From the NCBI RefSeq assembly GCF_011369485.1, contig NZ_VXCA01000003.1, forward strand, positions 124,001 through 188,000: a stretch of DNA of 64,000 nt, read 5' to 3'. The position numbers were made by a program, and so were the translations under genes. Shown here piece by piece: positions 52,061 through 61,999 of the stretch (its first letter is position 1; each line of letters opens with the position of its first letter). The stretch is from Pseudomonas atagonensis (GTDB lineage: Bacteria > Pseudomonadota > Gammaproteobacteria > Pseudomonadales > Pseudomonadaceae). The notes beneath the pieces are model-generated. The model worked only from the letters and a program-made list of their open reading frames with translations. It did no database searches and was not told the origin of the DNA.

Positions 52061-52399
52061 TGAAGCCCCAGCGTGGCTCATCCGGTTGTGTCAGGAAGCC
52101 CCCCCATTCCCTTTGAGTAGACGTAAAACCGGTATTACCTGTTATTGGTTTGGATCCAGACTAGCATAGCCGTTGATGGCCATTGAGCACCATCGAAATT
52201 TTTCCTGCAAAGGCTCTAGAACGGGCGTTTCAGAGCAAAGCTGCGAGCTAGAGCTGTTGAGTTGGTCAGGTTGAGATCACCCGACAGAAAGCGAATGCTC
52301 TGTGTTCCAACCAAAGACTGCAGTGTTGTCCGACAATCTATCGGCGAACGCTGTCAGGACTGAACCCGAAAATCAGCTTTGGTGGTAAGCTCGCGCACC
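52061..52399. other. Divergent ladS/thiD intergenic region
   Basis: About 340 bp without a gene. On the minus strand TATGCT within CGGCTATGCTAG (about 52162-52173) is a possible -10 for ladS. Toward thiD there is a small palindrome TTGTCCGACAA (52325-52335). I looked for a TPP riboswitch (CUGAGA element with paired arms) before thiD and did not recognise one. Confidence 0.4.
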
Positions 52400-53197
52400 A
52401 TGAATATCTACAGCTCCCGCCCCGTTGTCCTCTGTCTCTCCGGCCACGACCCCAGTGGTGGCGCCGGCTTGCAGGCAGATATCGAAGCCCTGCTCGCGCA
52501 GGGTTGCCATGCGGCTCCGGCCGTCACCGCCCTGACCGTGCAAGACACCGTCAACGTCACTGACTTCCGCGTCCTCGACCGTGAGTGGGTGTTGGCCCAG
52601 GCTAATGCCGTGCTCAACGACTCCGAAGTCGCGGCAGTCAAATTGGGCATGCTCGGTTCACTGGAAATGGTCGACACCGTTGTCGAACTGCTCTCCGCGC
52701 ACCCGCATTTGCCAGTGGTCTGCGACCCGGTGCTGCGCGCCGGCGGCGGCGGACGCCTGGGCAAGGACGAGGTCGGTTATGCGATGCGCGAGCGTTTGCT
52801 GCCGCTGTCGATCATTGCCACCCCTAACCTTCCCGAAGCCCGAATCCTCGCCGAACTGCCCGAAGGCACCGCGGACGAGTGCGCTGAAAAACTCCTGCCG
52901 TTCGTCAAAAACCTGCTGATCACTGGCGGCCACGGCGACGAAACTGAAATCCACAATCGTCTGTACAGCCGCGATGGCTTGCGTGAAACCTTCTATTGCC
53001 AGCGGTTGCCGGGCAGTTATCACGGCTCCGGTTGTACCCTGGCCAGTGCGCTGGCCGGTCGCCTGGCACAAGGCGAAAACCTCGCCAGCGCCGTGCGCTC
53101 TGCCCTGGATTACACCTGGCGCACCCTGCGCGATGCCGAACAACTGGGCAAAGGCCAGTTCGTCCCGCGTCGCCTGCCGCTGGATTTCTGCTCGTAA
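52400..53197 (+). CDS. thiD: Hydroxymethylpyrimidine (phosphate) kinase
   Basis: 265-residue ribokinase-fold enzyme of thiamine synthesis, phosphorylating HMP and HMP-P. Motifs: CLSGHDPSGGAGLQADIEA, ALTVQDT, VKLGMLGS, VCDPVLRAGGGG, TPNLPEA and the anion-hole loop GSGCTLASALAGRLAQGE. This ATG is used because the earlier frame lacks family similarity. First of three tightly spaced genes: 18 bp to thiE and 15 bp from thiE to hemL. Confidence 0.95.
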   Translation: MNIYSSRPVVLCLSGHDPSGGAGLQADIEALLAQGCHAAPAVTALTVQDTVNVTDFRVLDREWVLAQANAVLNDSEVAAVKLGMLGSLEMVDTVVELLSAHPHLPVVCDPVLRAGGGGRLGKDEVGYAMRERLLPLSIIATPNLPEARILAELPEGTADECAEKLLPFVKNLLITGGHGDETEIHNRLYSRDGLRETFYCQRLPGSYHGSGCTLASALAGRLAQGENLASAVRSALDYTWRTLRDAEQLGKGQFVPRRLPLDFCS

Positions 53198-53215
53198 CGT
53201 CGTGAGGTCTGACCG

Positions 53216-53839
53216 ATGAAACTACGTGGCCTGTATGCCATCACCGACAGCGAATTGCTGGCCGGCAAGTTTCTGTCTTATGTGGAGGCGGCGCTGGAAG
53301 GCGGCGTCACCCTGCTGCAATACCGCGACAAGAGCAGCGACGAGGCGCGCCGACTGCGCGAGGCCGAAGCGCTGCGCGATCTGTGCGAGCGTTACAAGAC
53401 GCAGTTGATCATCAACGATGACGCCGAACTGGCTGCACGCCTCAACGTCGGCGTGCACCTCGGGCAGACCGACGGCCCGCTGTCGCCGACTCGCGCCCTG
53501 CTCGGTTCAAAGGCGATCATCGGTTCGACCTGCCACGCGCACATCGCGCTGGCCGAACAAGCCGCCAAAGAAGGTGCGAGTTACGTCGCCTTCGGCCGCT
53601 TCTTCAATTCCAATACCAAGCCCGGCGCACCGACGTGCAGCCTCGATCTGCTCGACGAGGCCAAGCGCACGCTGCACCTGCCGGTCTGCGCGATTGGCGG
53701 CATCACCCTCGACAACGCCGCGCCGCTGGTGGCCCACGGCGTCGACCTGCTGGCCGTTGTCCACGGCCTGTTTGGCGCCGAAAGCACCGCCGAAGTGACG
53801 CGCCGCGCCCGCGCCTTCAACGAATTACTTAAAGTCTGA
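53216..53839 (+). CDS. thiE: Thiamine-phosphate synthase
   Basis: 207-residue TIM barrel joining HMP pyrophosphate and thiazole phosphate. Family marks are LYAITD at the start, [65 protein letters not shown] and [22 protein letters not shown] ribosome site lies before the ATG. Works directly downstream of ThiD in the pathway. Confidence 0.96.
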   Translation: MKLRGLYAITDSELLAGKFLSYVEAALEGGVTLLQYRDKSSDEARRLREAEALRDLCERYKTQLIINDDAELAARLNVGVHLGQTDGPLSPTRALLGSKAIIGSTCHAHIALAEQAAKEGASYVAFGRFFNSNTKPGAPTCSLDLLDEAKRTLHLPVCAIGGITLDNAAPLVAHGVDLLAVVHGLFGAESTAEVTRRARAFNELLKV

Positions 53840-53854
53840 TTTGAGAGCCCGATC

Positions 53855-55138
53855 ATGTCTCGTTCCGAAACCCTGTTTGCCAATGCCCAGAAACACATTC
53901 CCGGTGGCGTGAACTCGCCGGTTCGCGCGTTCAAGAGCGTCGGTGGCACCCCGTTGTTCTTCAAACACGCCGAAGGCGCCTACGTCACCGACGAAGACGA
54001 CAAGCGTTATGTCGATTACGTCGGCTCGTGGGGGCCGATGATCCTCGGTCACAGCCACCCGGACGTGCTGGACGCGGTGCGCAATCAGCTGCAACACGGC
54101 TTGTCGTACGGCGCGCCGACCGCGATGGAAACCGAGATGGCCGATCTGGTCTGCTCGCTGGTGCCATCGATGGACATGGTGCGCATGGTCAGTTCCGGCA
54201 CCGAAGCGACCATGAGTGCAATCCGTCTGGCCCGTGGTTACACCGGCCGCGACAGCATCATCAAGTTCGAAGGCTGCTACCACGGTCACTCCGACAGCTT
54301 GCTGGTCAAGGCCGGTTCCGGCGCACTGACCCAAGGCGTGCCGAGTTCGGCCGGTGTTCCGGCGGCATTCGCCAAACACACCCTGACCCTGCCGTTCAAC
54401 GACATCGACGCCGTTGAGAAAATGCTCGGTGAAGTCGGTCAGGATGTGGCGTGCATCATCGTTGAGCCGGTGGCCGGCAACATGAACTGCGTGCCACCGG
54501 CGCCGGGTTTCCTCGAAGGCCTGCGCTCGCTGTGCGACAAGCACGGCGTGGTGCTGATTTTCGACGAAGTGATGACCGGTTTCCGCGTGGCCCTCGGCGG
54601 CGCTCAGGCGTACTACGGCGTCAATCCTGACCTGACCACGTTCGGCAAGATCATCGGCGGCGGCATGCCGGTCGGCTGCTTCGGCGGCAAACGCGAAATC
54701 ATGCAGCGCATCGCGCCACTGGGCCCGGTGTATCAGGCTGGCACGCTATCGGGTAACCCGCTGGCCATGGCTGCCGGTTTGACCACCCTGCGCCTGATCA
54801 GCCGTCCGGGTTTCCACGACGAACTGACCGACTACACCACGCGTCTGCTCGACGGTCTGCAGCAACGTGCTGACGCGGCGGGCATTCCGTTCGTGACCAC
54901 CCAGGCAGGTGGCATGTTCGGTCTGTACTTCAGCGGCGCTGACGACATTGTTACTTTTGAAGACGTGATGGCCAGCGACGCAGCCCTGTTCGGGCGCTTC
55001 TTCCACCTGATGCTGGAAGGCGGCGTGTACCTGGCACCGAGTGCTTTCGAGGCCGGTTTTACCTCTATCGCCCACGGCGACGCCGAGCTGAAAATCACCC
55101 TGGACGCTGCCGAGCGCGCCTTCGCTGCACTGAAGTAA
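53855..55138 (+). CDS. hemL: Glutamate-1-semialdehyde 2,1-aminomutase
   Basis: 427-residue PLP enzyme making 5-aminolevulinate for heme. Starts [40 protein letters not shown], the GYHGHSD-like [32 protein letters not shown] and PLP Lys265 in [14 protein letters not shown] all match HemL. It follows thiD-thiE at 15 bp, a gene order shared with P. aeruginosa. A strong terminator follows. Confidence 0.97.
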   Translation: MSRSETLFANAQKHIPGGVNSPVRAFKSVGGTPLFFKHAEGAYVTDEDDKRYVDYVGSWGPMILGHSHPDVLDAVRNQLQHGLSYGAPTAMETEMADLVCSLVPSMDMVRMVSSGTEATMSAIRLARGYTGRDSIIKFEGCYHGHSDSLLVKAGSGALTQGVPSSAGVPAAFAKHTLTLPFNDIDAVEKMLGEVGQDVACIIVEPVAGNMNCVPPAPGFLEGLRSLCDKHGVVLIFDEVMTGFRVALGGAQAYYGVNPDLTTFGKIIGGGMPVGCFGGKREIMQRIAPLGPVYQAGTLSGNPLAMAAGLTTLRLISRPGFHDELTDYTTRLLDGLQQRADAAGIPFVTTQAGGMFGLYFSGADDIVTFEDVMASDAALFGRFFHLMLEGGVYLAPSAFEAGFTSIAHGDAELKITLDAAERAFAALK

Positions 55139-55148
55139 TTGCCACACC

Positions 55149-55179
55149 GCTGACGTTGGCTATCGCCAGCGTCAGCTTT
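55149..55179 (+). terminator. Terminator hairpin after hemL
   Basis: GCTGACGTTGGC (55149-55160) pairs with GCCAGCGTCAGC (55165-55176) over a TATC loop, one G-T pair, followed by TTT. It lies 11 bp after the hemL stop. Confidence 0.8.
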
Positions 55180-55363
55180 CACCTACATCCACGCCGTTTT
55201 TCCCATGCCTCTGCTAAAAATCCGCCAGAAAGTGGGTGATATATTCCCCGCGCAGCAGAAAAACGAGTAAAGACTTTGTAAGGTTGGCCCTGCTTATTTC
55301 ATAATGCGCGCTTATTGGATCCCTCGATGGGTCCGCGTGCCCTTCAGAGGTAAGTCGATTCCC

Positions 55364-55918
55364 ATGAACCGCACCGGCCGCACCCTTGCCTTGGGCTGCC
55401 TGTTGCTCCTTCAGCCCCTGCTCGCGCATGCACAAGCAGGCGGCAACTCGTTGTTGATCCCGGCGATGGGTCGTTGCACCCTCAATACTCAGCCGCAAGA
55501 CGTCACGCAGGCACTGGCCGCCTGCCAGAAAGCGGCAGACGAAGGAGATGCGCAAGCGCAATACGAGTTGGGTGAGTTCTACTACGACGGCAAGAATGCG
55601 CCGCGCGACCTCAATCAAGCCCTGAGCTATTTCGAAAAGGCCTCGCTGCAAGGCCACGCTCAGGCGCAATTCAAACTCGGCACCATGTTCTTCCACGGCG
55701 AAGGCGTGCAGGCCAACAACATTCAGGCGTATATCGTGCTGAAGATGGCCGCGGTCAACGGCGCCGAAGATGCGCTGGATACGGCCGACGAAGTCTCCGA
55801 GAAAATGTCCCGCGAAGACCTCGAAACCGCTACTCAGGTGCTCGGGCAAATTTTCCGTAAATACCTGATGGAATTGCAGAGCGCCGATGGGCGTACGCCG
55901 TTCTCGCCTCTTCCCTGA
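55364..55918 (+). CDS. Secreted Sel1-repeat protein
   Basis: 184-residue protein with a signal peptide (TLALGCLLLLQPLLAHAQA, cleavage near residue 24). Two Sel1-like repeats are clear: EGDAQAQYELGEFYYDGKNAPRDLNQALSYFEKA, then GHAQAQFKLGTMFFHGEGVQANNIQAYIVLKMAAVNG. A C-terminal helix follows (REDLETATQVLGQIFRKYL). Sel1 proteins act as binding scaffolds in the periplasm. The partner is unknown. Confidence 0.82.
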   Translation: MNRTGRTLALGCLLLLQPLLAHAQAGGNSLLIPAMGRCTLNTQPQDVTQALAACQKAADEGDAQAQYELGEFYYDGKNAPRDLNQALSYFEKASLQGHAQAQFKLGTMFFHGEGVQANNIQAYIVLKMAAVNGAEDALDTADEVSEKMSREDLETATQVLGQIFRKYLMELQSADGRTPFSPLP

Positions 55919-55937
55919 ATTCTTTACCGGTTTTTCT

Positions 55938-55951
55938 GGCCTGCTCGCGAA
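55938..55951. repeat. Remnant of a GTGGGAG-type element
   Basis: GGCCTGCTCGCGAA is the inner part of the REP unit without its outer arm or a partner; probably a decayed copy. Confidence 0.5.
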
Positions 55952-55973
55952 TGGGGCGACTCGGTTTTGAACC

Positions 55974-56303
55974 TTACTTCTCAGGCATCGGCATCGGGAA
56001 CGGCATCACGTTGCCGACCGCGCCACGGGCTTCGCTGATTTTCGGGGTGCCCAGACGCTCCACTTCGTCGATACGCACAATCGAATGCATCGGCACAAAG
56101 CTGCGCACCACGCCTTCGAACTGCGCCTTGAGCTTTTCTTCGCTCGGGTCGACGACCACTTGCGTGCGCTCGCCAAAGACGAACTCTTCCACTTCCAGGA
56201 AACCCCACAGATCACTTTGATAGATCTGCTTGGCGTACATTTCGAACACCTGGCCCTGGTTGAGGAAAATCACCTTATAGATTGGAGCTTCGCGTTTGGT
56301 CAT
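55974..56303 (-). CDS. DUF1820-family protein
   Basis: 109-residue protein with the DUF1820 pattern: PIYKVIFLNQGQVFEMYAKQIYQSDLWGFLEVEEFVFG, then VVDPSEEKLKAQFEGVVRSFVPMHSIVRIDEVERLG. It ends in a Pro/Met-rich tail (VMPFPMPMPEK). Cytoplasmic, no signal peptide. Function unknown. Divergent from miaB with a short promoter region between. Confidence 0.85.
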   Translation of the reverse strand: MTKREAPIYKVIFLNQGQVFEMYAKQIYQSDLWGFLEVEEFVFGERTQVVVDPSEEKLKAQFEGVVRSFVPMHSIVRIDEVERLGTPKISEARGAVGNVMPFPMPMPEK

Positions 56304-56436
56304 GGCGGGGAGTTAACATCGGGGATAAAAATGAGGGCGCGAACTATAGCATAGCCACTGGACGCACAGCGGTAGGAACCTGAGGGCTTGTTCCCTATAA
56401 TGCGCGGTTCTTTGAATCACGTGACGACCAAAATCC

Positions 56437-57765
56437 ATGGCCAAGAAGCTTTACATCGAAACCCACGGTTGCCAGATGAACGAGTACGACAGCTCGCGCA
56501 TGGTCGATCTGCTGGGCGAACATCAGGCCCTGGAAGTCACCGCCCGGGCAGAAGACGCCGACGTGATTCTGCTCAATACCTGTTCGATCCGCGAGCGTGC
56601 CCAGGATCGGGTCTACTCGCAGCTCGGCCGCTGGCGCGAACTGAAACTGGCCAACCCGGACATGGTGATCGCCGTCGGCGGTTGCGTGGCCAGTCAGGAA
56701 GGTGCGGCGATCCGTGATCGCGCTCCGTATGTCGACGTAGTCTTTGGCCCGCAGACCCTGCACCGCCTGCCGGAAATGATCGACGCCGCGCGCAGCAGCA
56801 AACTGCCGCAAGTGGACGTCTCGTTCCCGGAAATCGAAAAGTTCGACCATCTGCCCGAGCCACGTATCGACGGCCCGAGCGCCTACGTGTCGGTGATGGA
56901 AGGCTGCAGCAAGTACTGCACGTTCTGCGTGGTGCCCTACACCCGTGGCGAGGAAGTCAGCCGGCCGTTCGACGACGTGATCGCCGAGATCATTCACCTC
57001 GCCGAAAACGGCGTGCGTGAAGTGACCCTGCTGGGGCAGAACGTCAACGGTTATCGCGGTACCACCCATGACGGGCGCCTGGCCGATCTCGCCGAGTTGA
57101 TCCGCGTGGTCGCCGCCGTCGATGGCATCGACCGTATTCGCTACACCACCTCCCACCCGCTGGAATTCTCCGACAGCCTGATCCAGGCCCACGCCGACGT
57201 GCCGGAGCTGGTCAAGCACCTGCACTTGCCGGTGCAATCGGGATCCGACCGGATTCTGGCGGCGATGAAGCGAAACCACACGGCGCTGGAGTACAAATCC
57301 AAGCTGCGCAAACTGCGCGCAGCAGTGCCGGGTATCTGCATCAGTTCGGACTTTATCGTTGGCTTCCCGGGTGAAACCGAGAAAGACTTCGAGCAGACCA
57401 TGAAGCTGATTGCCGACGTCGGTTTCGACTTTTCCTACTCGTTCGTCTACAGCCAGCGCCCGGGTACTCCGGCTGCCGATCTGGCCGACGACACCCCGGA
57501 AGAATTGAAGAAAGAACGCCTCAACGCGCTGCAGCATCGCTTGAATCAGCAGGGCTTCGAGATCAGCCGACAAATGGTCGGTTCGATCCAGCGCATTCTG
57601 GTGACGGATTATTCGAAGAAGGACCCGGGCGAGCTGCAAGGGCGCACCGAGAATAATCGAATCGTCAACTTCCGCTGCGACAATCCCACCCTGATCGGCC
57701 AGTTTGCCGACGTGCACATCGACGCGGCGCAACCGCACTCGCTGCGTGGCTCGCTGATCCAGTAA
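56437..57765 (+). CDS. miaB: tRNA-2-methylthio-N6-isopentenyladenosine synthase MiaB
   Basis: 442-residue radical-SAM methylthiotransferase acting on A37 of tRNA. The N-terminal UPF0004 domain carries three cluster cysteines (THGCQMN, LNTCSI, VGGCVA). The radical-SAM motif [16 protein letters not shown] gives CxxxCxxC. A TRAM domain closes the protein ([27 protein letters not shown]). Head of the miaB-phoH-ybeY-corC-lnt block; a REP pair separates it from phoH. Confidence 0.97.
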   Translation: MAKKLYIETHGCQMNEYDSSRMVDLLGEHQALEVTARAEDADVILLNTCSIRERAQDRVYSQLGRWRELKLANPDMVIAVGGCVASQEGAAIRDRAPYVDVVFGPQTLHRLPEMIDAARSSKLPQVDVSFPEIEKFDHLPEPRIDGPSAYVSVMEGCSKYCTFCVVPYTRGEEVSRPFDDVIAEIIHLAENGVREVTLLGQNVNGYRGTTHDGRLADLAELIRVVAAVDGIDRIRYTTSHPLEFSDSLIQAHADVPELVKHLHLPVQSGSDRILAAMKRNHTALEYKSKLRKLRAAVPGICISSDFIVGFPGETEKDFEQTMKLIADVGFDFSYSFVYSQRPGTPAADLADDTPEELKKERLNALQHRLNQQGFEISRQMVGSIQRILVTDYSKKDPGELQGRTENNRIVNFRCDNPTLIGQFADVHIDAAQPHSLRGSLIQ

Positions 57766-57797
57766 TCACAGAGAGGCCTGATGAGGGTGCCGACCTT

Positions 57798-57890
57798 TGT
57801 GGCGAGGGGATTCATCCCCGTTGGACTGCGCAGCAGTCCTGTTTTAGGGGGCCGCTTCGCAGCCCAGCGGGGATGAATCCCCTCGCCACA
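57798..57890. repeat. GTGGCGAGGGG-type palindrome pair
   Basis: TGTGGCGAGGGGATTCATCC from 57798 and its inverse ending TCGCCACA at 57890, with the same internal GGACTGCGCAGCAGTCC hairpin as the copy at 30655. Only T/C differences in the arms (TTTATC versus TTCATC), compensated on both sides. Confidence 0.9.
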
Positions 57891-57994
57891 GTTCAAGAAC
57901 CAATTTCCGGGGATTATTTAAGAGCTTTCGCACCCACGCCTCTGGCGTTATCCTTGATTTCATCTTAATTGCCCCAGGGCGGCTAAATACGACC

Positions 57995-58993
57995 TTGAAC
58001 GCACCCATAGAACCACATCGTTTTATCCTCGAGCCCTTTGAGGCTCGCCGCTTCGCCAATCTGTGCGGGCAATTCGACGAGCATCTGCGCTTGATCGAAC
58101 AGCGCCTGTCCATCGAGATCCGCAATCGCGGAAACCAGTTCGAGATGATCGGCGATCCCAAGCACACTACGTCTGCGGAAAACCTGCTGCGCCGCCTGTA
58201 CCGGGAAACCAAGGGTACCGAGCTGTCGCCGGACATGGTGCACCTGTTCCTTCAGGAATCGGCCGTCGTCGAGCTGGACAATCACGCCCCCGCCGAAGCG
58301 TCCGTCGCCCTGCGCACCAAGAAAGGCATGATTCGCCCTCGCGGCTTGAATCAGCTGCGCTATGTGAAGGAAATCCTCGGCAACGACATCAACTTCGGCA
58401 TTGGCCCGGCCGGTACCGGCAAGACCTATCTGGCCGTGGCTTGTGCGGTCGATGCGCTGGAGCGCGAGCAGATCCGCCGTATCCTGCTGGTGCGCCCGGC
58501 AGTTGAGGCGGGTGAAAAACTCGGCTTCCTGCCCGGCGACCTGTCGCAGAAGATCGACCCGTACCTGCGCCCGCTCTACGACGCACTCTACGAAATGCTC
58601 GGCTTCGAATACGTCGCCAAGCTGATCGAACGTCAGGTGATCGAAGTTGCACCGCTGGCCTACATGCGCGGACGTACGCTGAACAACAGCTTCATCATTC
58701 TCGACGAAAGCCAGAACACCACCGTCGAGCAAATGAAGATGTTCCTGACCCGGATCGGCTTCGGCTCCACAGCGGTCATCACCGGTGACATTACTCAAGT
58801 CGACCTGCCGCGCGGCACCAAGTCCGGCCTGCATCATGTGATCGAAGTCCTGAAAGATGTGCCGGGCATCAGCTTCACGCATTTCCAGCCAAAAGACGTT
58901 GTGCGCCATCCATTGGTGCAGCGGATCGTCGAAGCCTACGAGCGCTTCGAAGCCCGTGCCGATGCACCCAAGGAAACCTCGCGCGATGCTTGA
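57995..58993 (+). CDS. PhoH-like ATPase
   Basis: 332 residues from a TTG giving [31 protein letters not shown], with a weak ribosome site. The P-loop is [18 protein letters not shown] (about residues 132-149) and Walker B is [11 protein letters not shown], followed by [13 protein letters not shown]. This is the YbeZ/PhoH-like branch that sits beside ybeY and is thought to work with it in RNA processing. It overlaps ybeY by 8 bp. Confidence 0.93.
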   Translation: MNAPIEPHRFILEPFEARRFANLCGQFDEHLRLIEQRLSIEIRNRGNQFEMIGDPKHTTSAENLLRRLYRETKGTELSPDMVHLFLQESAVVELDNHAPAEASVALRTKKGMIRPRGLNQLRYVKEILGNDINFGIGPAGTGKTYLAVACAVDALEREQIRRILLVRPAVEAGEKLGFLPGDLSQKIDPYLRPLYDALYEMLGFEYVAKLIERQVIEVAPLAYMRGRTLNNSFIILDESQNTTVEQMKMFLTRIGFGSTAVITGDITQVDLPRGTKSGLHHVIEVLKDVPGISFTHFQPKDVVRHPLVQRIVEAYERFEARADAPKETSRDA

Positions 58994-59480
58994 GCTGGAT
59001 CTGCAAATCGCTACCGAAGCGAACGCCCCGAGTGAAGCCGACTTCCGCCAATGGTGCGAACTGGCCCTGCGCCAACGCACCGCTGATTCGGAAATGACCA
59101 TTCGTCTGGTCGACGTGGAAGAAGGCCGCGAGCTCAATCACACCTGGCGCCACAAGGATTACGCGACCAACGTCCTGTCCTTTCCAGCCGAAGTGCCCGA
59201 CGAGTTTCTCGACATTCCATTGCTGGGCGATCTGGTGATCTGCGTGGCGGTGGTTGAGCGTGAAGCCGCCGAACAAGGCAAGGAACTAAAGGCCCACTGG
59301 GCACATCTGGTCATTCACGGTTGCTTGCATCTGCTCGGTTACGACCATATAGATGACGAAGAAGCCGAAGAAATGGAAGCACTGGAACGCGAGTTGCTTG
59401 CCGAACTGGGCTATCCCGATCCGTACGCGGACGACGAAACCGAAACATCCCCTATCGTTACAACAAAGGATTCAGAGTAA
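58986..59480 (+). CDS. ybeY: Endoribonuclease YbeY
   Basis: 164-residue metal-dependent RNase for rRNA maturation and ribosome quality control. The signature HxxxHxxxxxH reads [11 protein letters not shown]. Also [15 protein letters not shown] and [19 protein letters not shown]. The ATG is inside the end of the phoH-like gene. An acidic C-terminal tail ([14 protein letters not shown]... DDETE) extends it slightly. Confidence 0.96.
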   Translation: MLELDLQIATEANAPSEADFRQWCELALRQRTADSEMTIRLVDVEEGRELNHTWRHKDYATNVLSFPAEVPDEFLDIPLLGDLVICVAVVEREAAEQGKELKAHWAHLVIHGCLHLLGYDHIDDEEAEEMEALERELLAELGYPDPYADDETETSPIVTTKDSE

Positions 59481-59485
59481 TCGCT

Positions 59486-60325
59486 ATGAGCGAAGATCGA
59501 TCGAGCAACGGGCAGAAGTCATGGCTGGGTAAACTGACCCAGGCTTTTGCCCACGAGCCGAAGAACCGTCAGGAGCTGCTTGAGCTGCTGCGTGATGCAC
59601 ATCAGAACAAACTGCTGGACAGCGAAGCGCTGGCCATCGTCGAAGGCGCCATTCAGGTGGCTGATCTGCAAGTACGCGACATCATGGTCCCGCGCTCGCA
59701 GATGATCAGCATCAAGGCGACTCAGACACCCCGTGAATTCCTCCCTGCCGTGGTCGACTCGGCCCACTCGCGCTATCCGGTCATCGGTGAAAGCCACGAT
59801 GACGTGATGGGCGTGCTGCTGGCCAAGGATCTGCTGCCACTGATCCTCAAGGAGAACGGTGACAGCTTCAACATCAAGGACCTGCTGCGCCCGGCCACGT
59901 TCGTGCCGGAGTCCAAGCGTCTGAACGTGTTGCTGCGCGAATTTCGCGCCAACCACAACCACATGGCCATCGTCATCGACGAATACGGCGGTGTGGCGGG
60001 TCTGGTGACCATCGAAGACGTGCTGGAGCAAATCGTCGGCGACATCGAAGACGAGCACGACGTCGAAGAAGACAGTTACATCAAGCCCCTGCCAAGTGGC
60101 GACTTCCTGATCAAGGCCCTGACACCGATCGAGAACTTCAACGAGTTCTTCGACAGCGAATTCTCCGACGATGAATTCGACACCGTCGGCGGCCTGGTGA
60201 TGAGCGCGTTCGGGCACTTGCCAAAACGCAACGAAATCACTGAAATCGGCGCCTATCGTTTCCGCATCCTGAACGCCGACAGCCGTCGGATTCATTTGCT
60301 GCGACTCACGCCAATCGCCCGGTAA
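59486..60325 (+). CDS. corC: CorC/YbeX-family CBS-domain protein
   Basis: 279-residue cytoplasmic protein with a CBS pair (about residues 68-190: VRDIMVPRSQMISIKA ... FRANHNHMAIVIDEYGGVAGLVTIEDVLEQIVGDIEDEHD) and a C-terminal CorC_HlyC transporter-associated domain (FDTVGGLVMSAFGHLPKRNE). It is linked to magnesium/cobalt handling and ribosome assembly with YbeY. Five base pairs from ybeY and 15 bp to lnt. Confidence 0.95.
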   Translation: MSEDRSSNGQKSWLGKLTQAFAHEPKNRQELLELLRDAHQNKLLDSEALAIVEGAIQVADLQVRDIMVPRSQMISIKATQTPREFLPAVVDSAHSRYPVIGESHDDVMGVLLAKDLLPLILKENGDSFNIKDLLRPATFVPESKRLNVLLREFRANHNHMAIVIDEYGGVAGLVTIEDVLEQIVGDIEDEHDVEEDSYIKPLPSGDFLIKALTPIENFNEFFDSEFSDDEFDTVGGLVMSAFGHLPKRNEITEIGAYRFRILNADSRRIHLLRLTPIAR

Positions 60326-60340
60326 TAAATAAGGACTGAA

Positions 60341-61864
60341 ATGCGCTGGACAACCCGCCCCGGCTGGCCCGGTAACCTGCTGGCCGTGGCGGCCGGTGCA
60401 ATCACCACCTTCGCTCTGGCTCCTTTCAACATCTGGCCGCTGGCTCTGCTGGCGGTCGGTCTGTTCTATGCCGGTTTGCGTGAGCTGAGTCCGCGTCAGG
60501 CGTTGGGCCGTGGCTGGTGTTTCGGTTTCGGCCTGTTTGGCGCCGGCACCAGCTGGATCTATTACAGCATCCACCATTTTGGCGGCGCGTCAGTGTTGCT
60601 GGCCGGGTTCCTGATGCTGCTGTTCACTGCAGCGATTGCCTGGTTCTTCGCCCTGCCCGCCTGGCTCTGGGCGCGTTGGTTGCGTCGTAACGAGGCGCCA
60701 CTGGCCGACGCTCTGGCGTTTGCTGCGTTGTGGGTGGGCCAGGAAGCGTTTCGCGGCTGGTTCCTCACCGGATTCCCGTGGCTGTATTCCGGTTACAGTC
60801 AGCTCGATGGCCCGCTGGCCGGGCTGGCACCGGTTGGCGGCATGTGGTTGGTGTCGTTTGTTCTGGCACTGACCGCTGCACTGATCTACAACGCGCCGCG
60901 CCTGCTGCATACCGGCCGCAAAGCTTTTGTTGCTGTTGGTCTATTGTTGCTGGTCGGGCCATGGGTGGCGGGCATTGCCCTCAAGGGCCACGCCTGGACC
61001 AGCCCGTCCGGCGCACCGCTGACCGTTGCCGCGATCCAGGGCAATGTCGAACAAAGCATGAAGTGGGACCCGGCGCAGCTCAACGCGCAACTGGCGCTTT
61101 ATCGCGACCTGAGTTTCCGTTCGAAACCGGTGGACCTGCTGATCTGGCCGGAAACCGCCGTGCCGGTGCTCAAGGAGTCCGCCGAGGGCTACCTGAGCAT
61201 GATGGGTAACTTCGCCGCCGAGCGTAAATCGGCGCTGATCACAGGCGTGCCAATCCGTGAAACGGTTCGTCATGAAAAACGCTTCTTCAACGGCATCACT
61301 GTCGTGGGTGAAGGCGATGGTACTTACCTGAAACAAAAACTGGTGCCGTTCGGCGAATACGTGCCGTTGCAAGACGTGCTGCGTGGGTTGATCGCGTTCT
61401 TCGACCTGCCGATGTCCGACTTTGCCCGTGGCCCGGCCGATCAGGCGCTGTTGCAGGCCAAGGGTTATCAGATTGCACCGTTCATCTGCTACGAGGTGGT
61501 GTACCCCGAGTTCGCCGCCAGCCTCTCGGCGCGCAGCGATCTGTTGCTGACGATCAGCAACGACACCTGGTTCGGCACCTCGATCGGCCCGTTGCAACAC
61601 TTGCAGATGGCGCAGATGCGCGCACTGGAGGCGGGCCGCTGGATGATCCGCGCCACCAACAACGGCGTGACCGGCCTGATCAACCCGTTCGGGCAGATCA
61701 CCGAGCAGATCCCGCAGTTCGAACAAGGCATTTTGTACGGCGAAGTGGTGCCGATGCATAACCTGACGCCGTACCTGCAATGGCGTTCGTGGCCGCTGAT
61801 CATTGTCTGCGTGCTGCTGTTTGGCTGGGCACTGATGGCTAGCCGGATCTCCAAAACCCTTTAA
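60341..61864 (+). CDS. lnt: Apolipoprotein N-acyltransferase
   Basis: 507-residue inner-membrane enzyme that adds the third acyl chain to lipoproteins. Six N-terminal membrane segments are followed by a periplasmic nitrilase domain with the Glu-Lys-Cys triad: IWPETAVPV, KQKLVPFGEYVPL and PFICYEVVYPE. It ends with one more membrane segment (WPLIIVCVLLFGWALM). AAGGA-type ribosome site upstream. Last gene of the miaB block. Confidence 0.96.
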   Translation: MRWTTRPGWPGNLLAVAAGAITTFALAPFNIWPLALLAVGLFYAGLRELSPRQALGRGWCFGFGLFGAGTSWIYYSIHHFGGASVLLAGFLMLLFTAAIAWFFALPAWLWARWLRRNEAPLADALAFAALWVGQEAFRGWFLTGFPWLYSGYSQLDGPLAGLAPVGGMWLVSFVLALTAALIYNAPRLLHTGRKAFVAVGLLLLVGPWVAGIALKGHAWTSPSGAPLTVAAIQGNVEQSMKWDPAQLNAQLALYRDLSFRSKPVDLLIWPETAVPVLKESAEGYLSMMGNFAAERKSALITGVPIRETVRHEKRFFNGITVVGEGDGTYLKQKLVPFGEYVPLQDVLRGLIAFFDLPMSDFARGPADQALLQAKGYQIAPFICYEVVYPEFAASLSARSDLLLTISNDTWFGTSIGPLQHLQMAQMRALEAGRWMIRATNNGVTGLINPFGQITEQIPQFEQGILYGEVVPMHNLTPYLQWRSWPLIIVCVLLFGWALMASRISKTL

Positions 61865-61878
61865 AACCGCCGACAATG

Positions 61879-61986
61879 ATCGTTCCCACGCTCCGCGTGG
61901 GAACGCCGCCGGGGACGCTCCGCGTTCCGCTTCGGATGTGGCGCAGAGCGCCACAGGATGCATTCCCACGCAGAGCGTGGGAACGA
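61879..61986. repeat. GTTCCCACGC-type palindrome cluster
   Basis: ATCGTTCCCACGC-TCC-GCGTGGGAACG from 61879, then CATTCCCACGC-AGA-GCGTGGGAACGAT ending at 61986: two complete hairpins of the same family. Between them are CGCTCCGCGTTCCGC and TGTGGCGCAGAGCGCCACA, a third hairpin. Third repeat family of the window, right after lnt. Confidence 0.9.
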
Positions 61987-61999
61987 TTAACGGAATGCT

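Noticed and set aside
52061..52399. TPP riboswitch before thiD
   Set aside because: I looked for the conserved CTGAGA and ACCTGAT-type elements with pairing arms and did not find them in the right order.
11823..61986. A CRISPR array made from the repeated palindromes
   Set aside because: The units are scattered singly or in inverted pairs between genes, not tandem repeats with regular spacers, and no cas gene is present.
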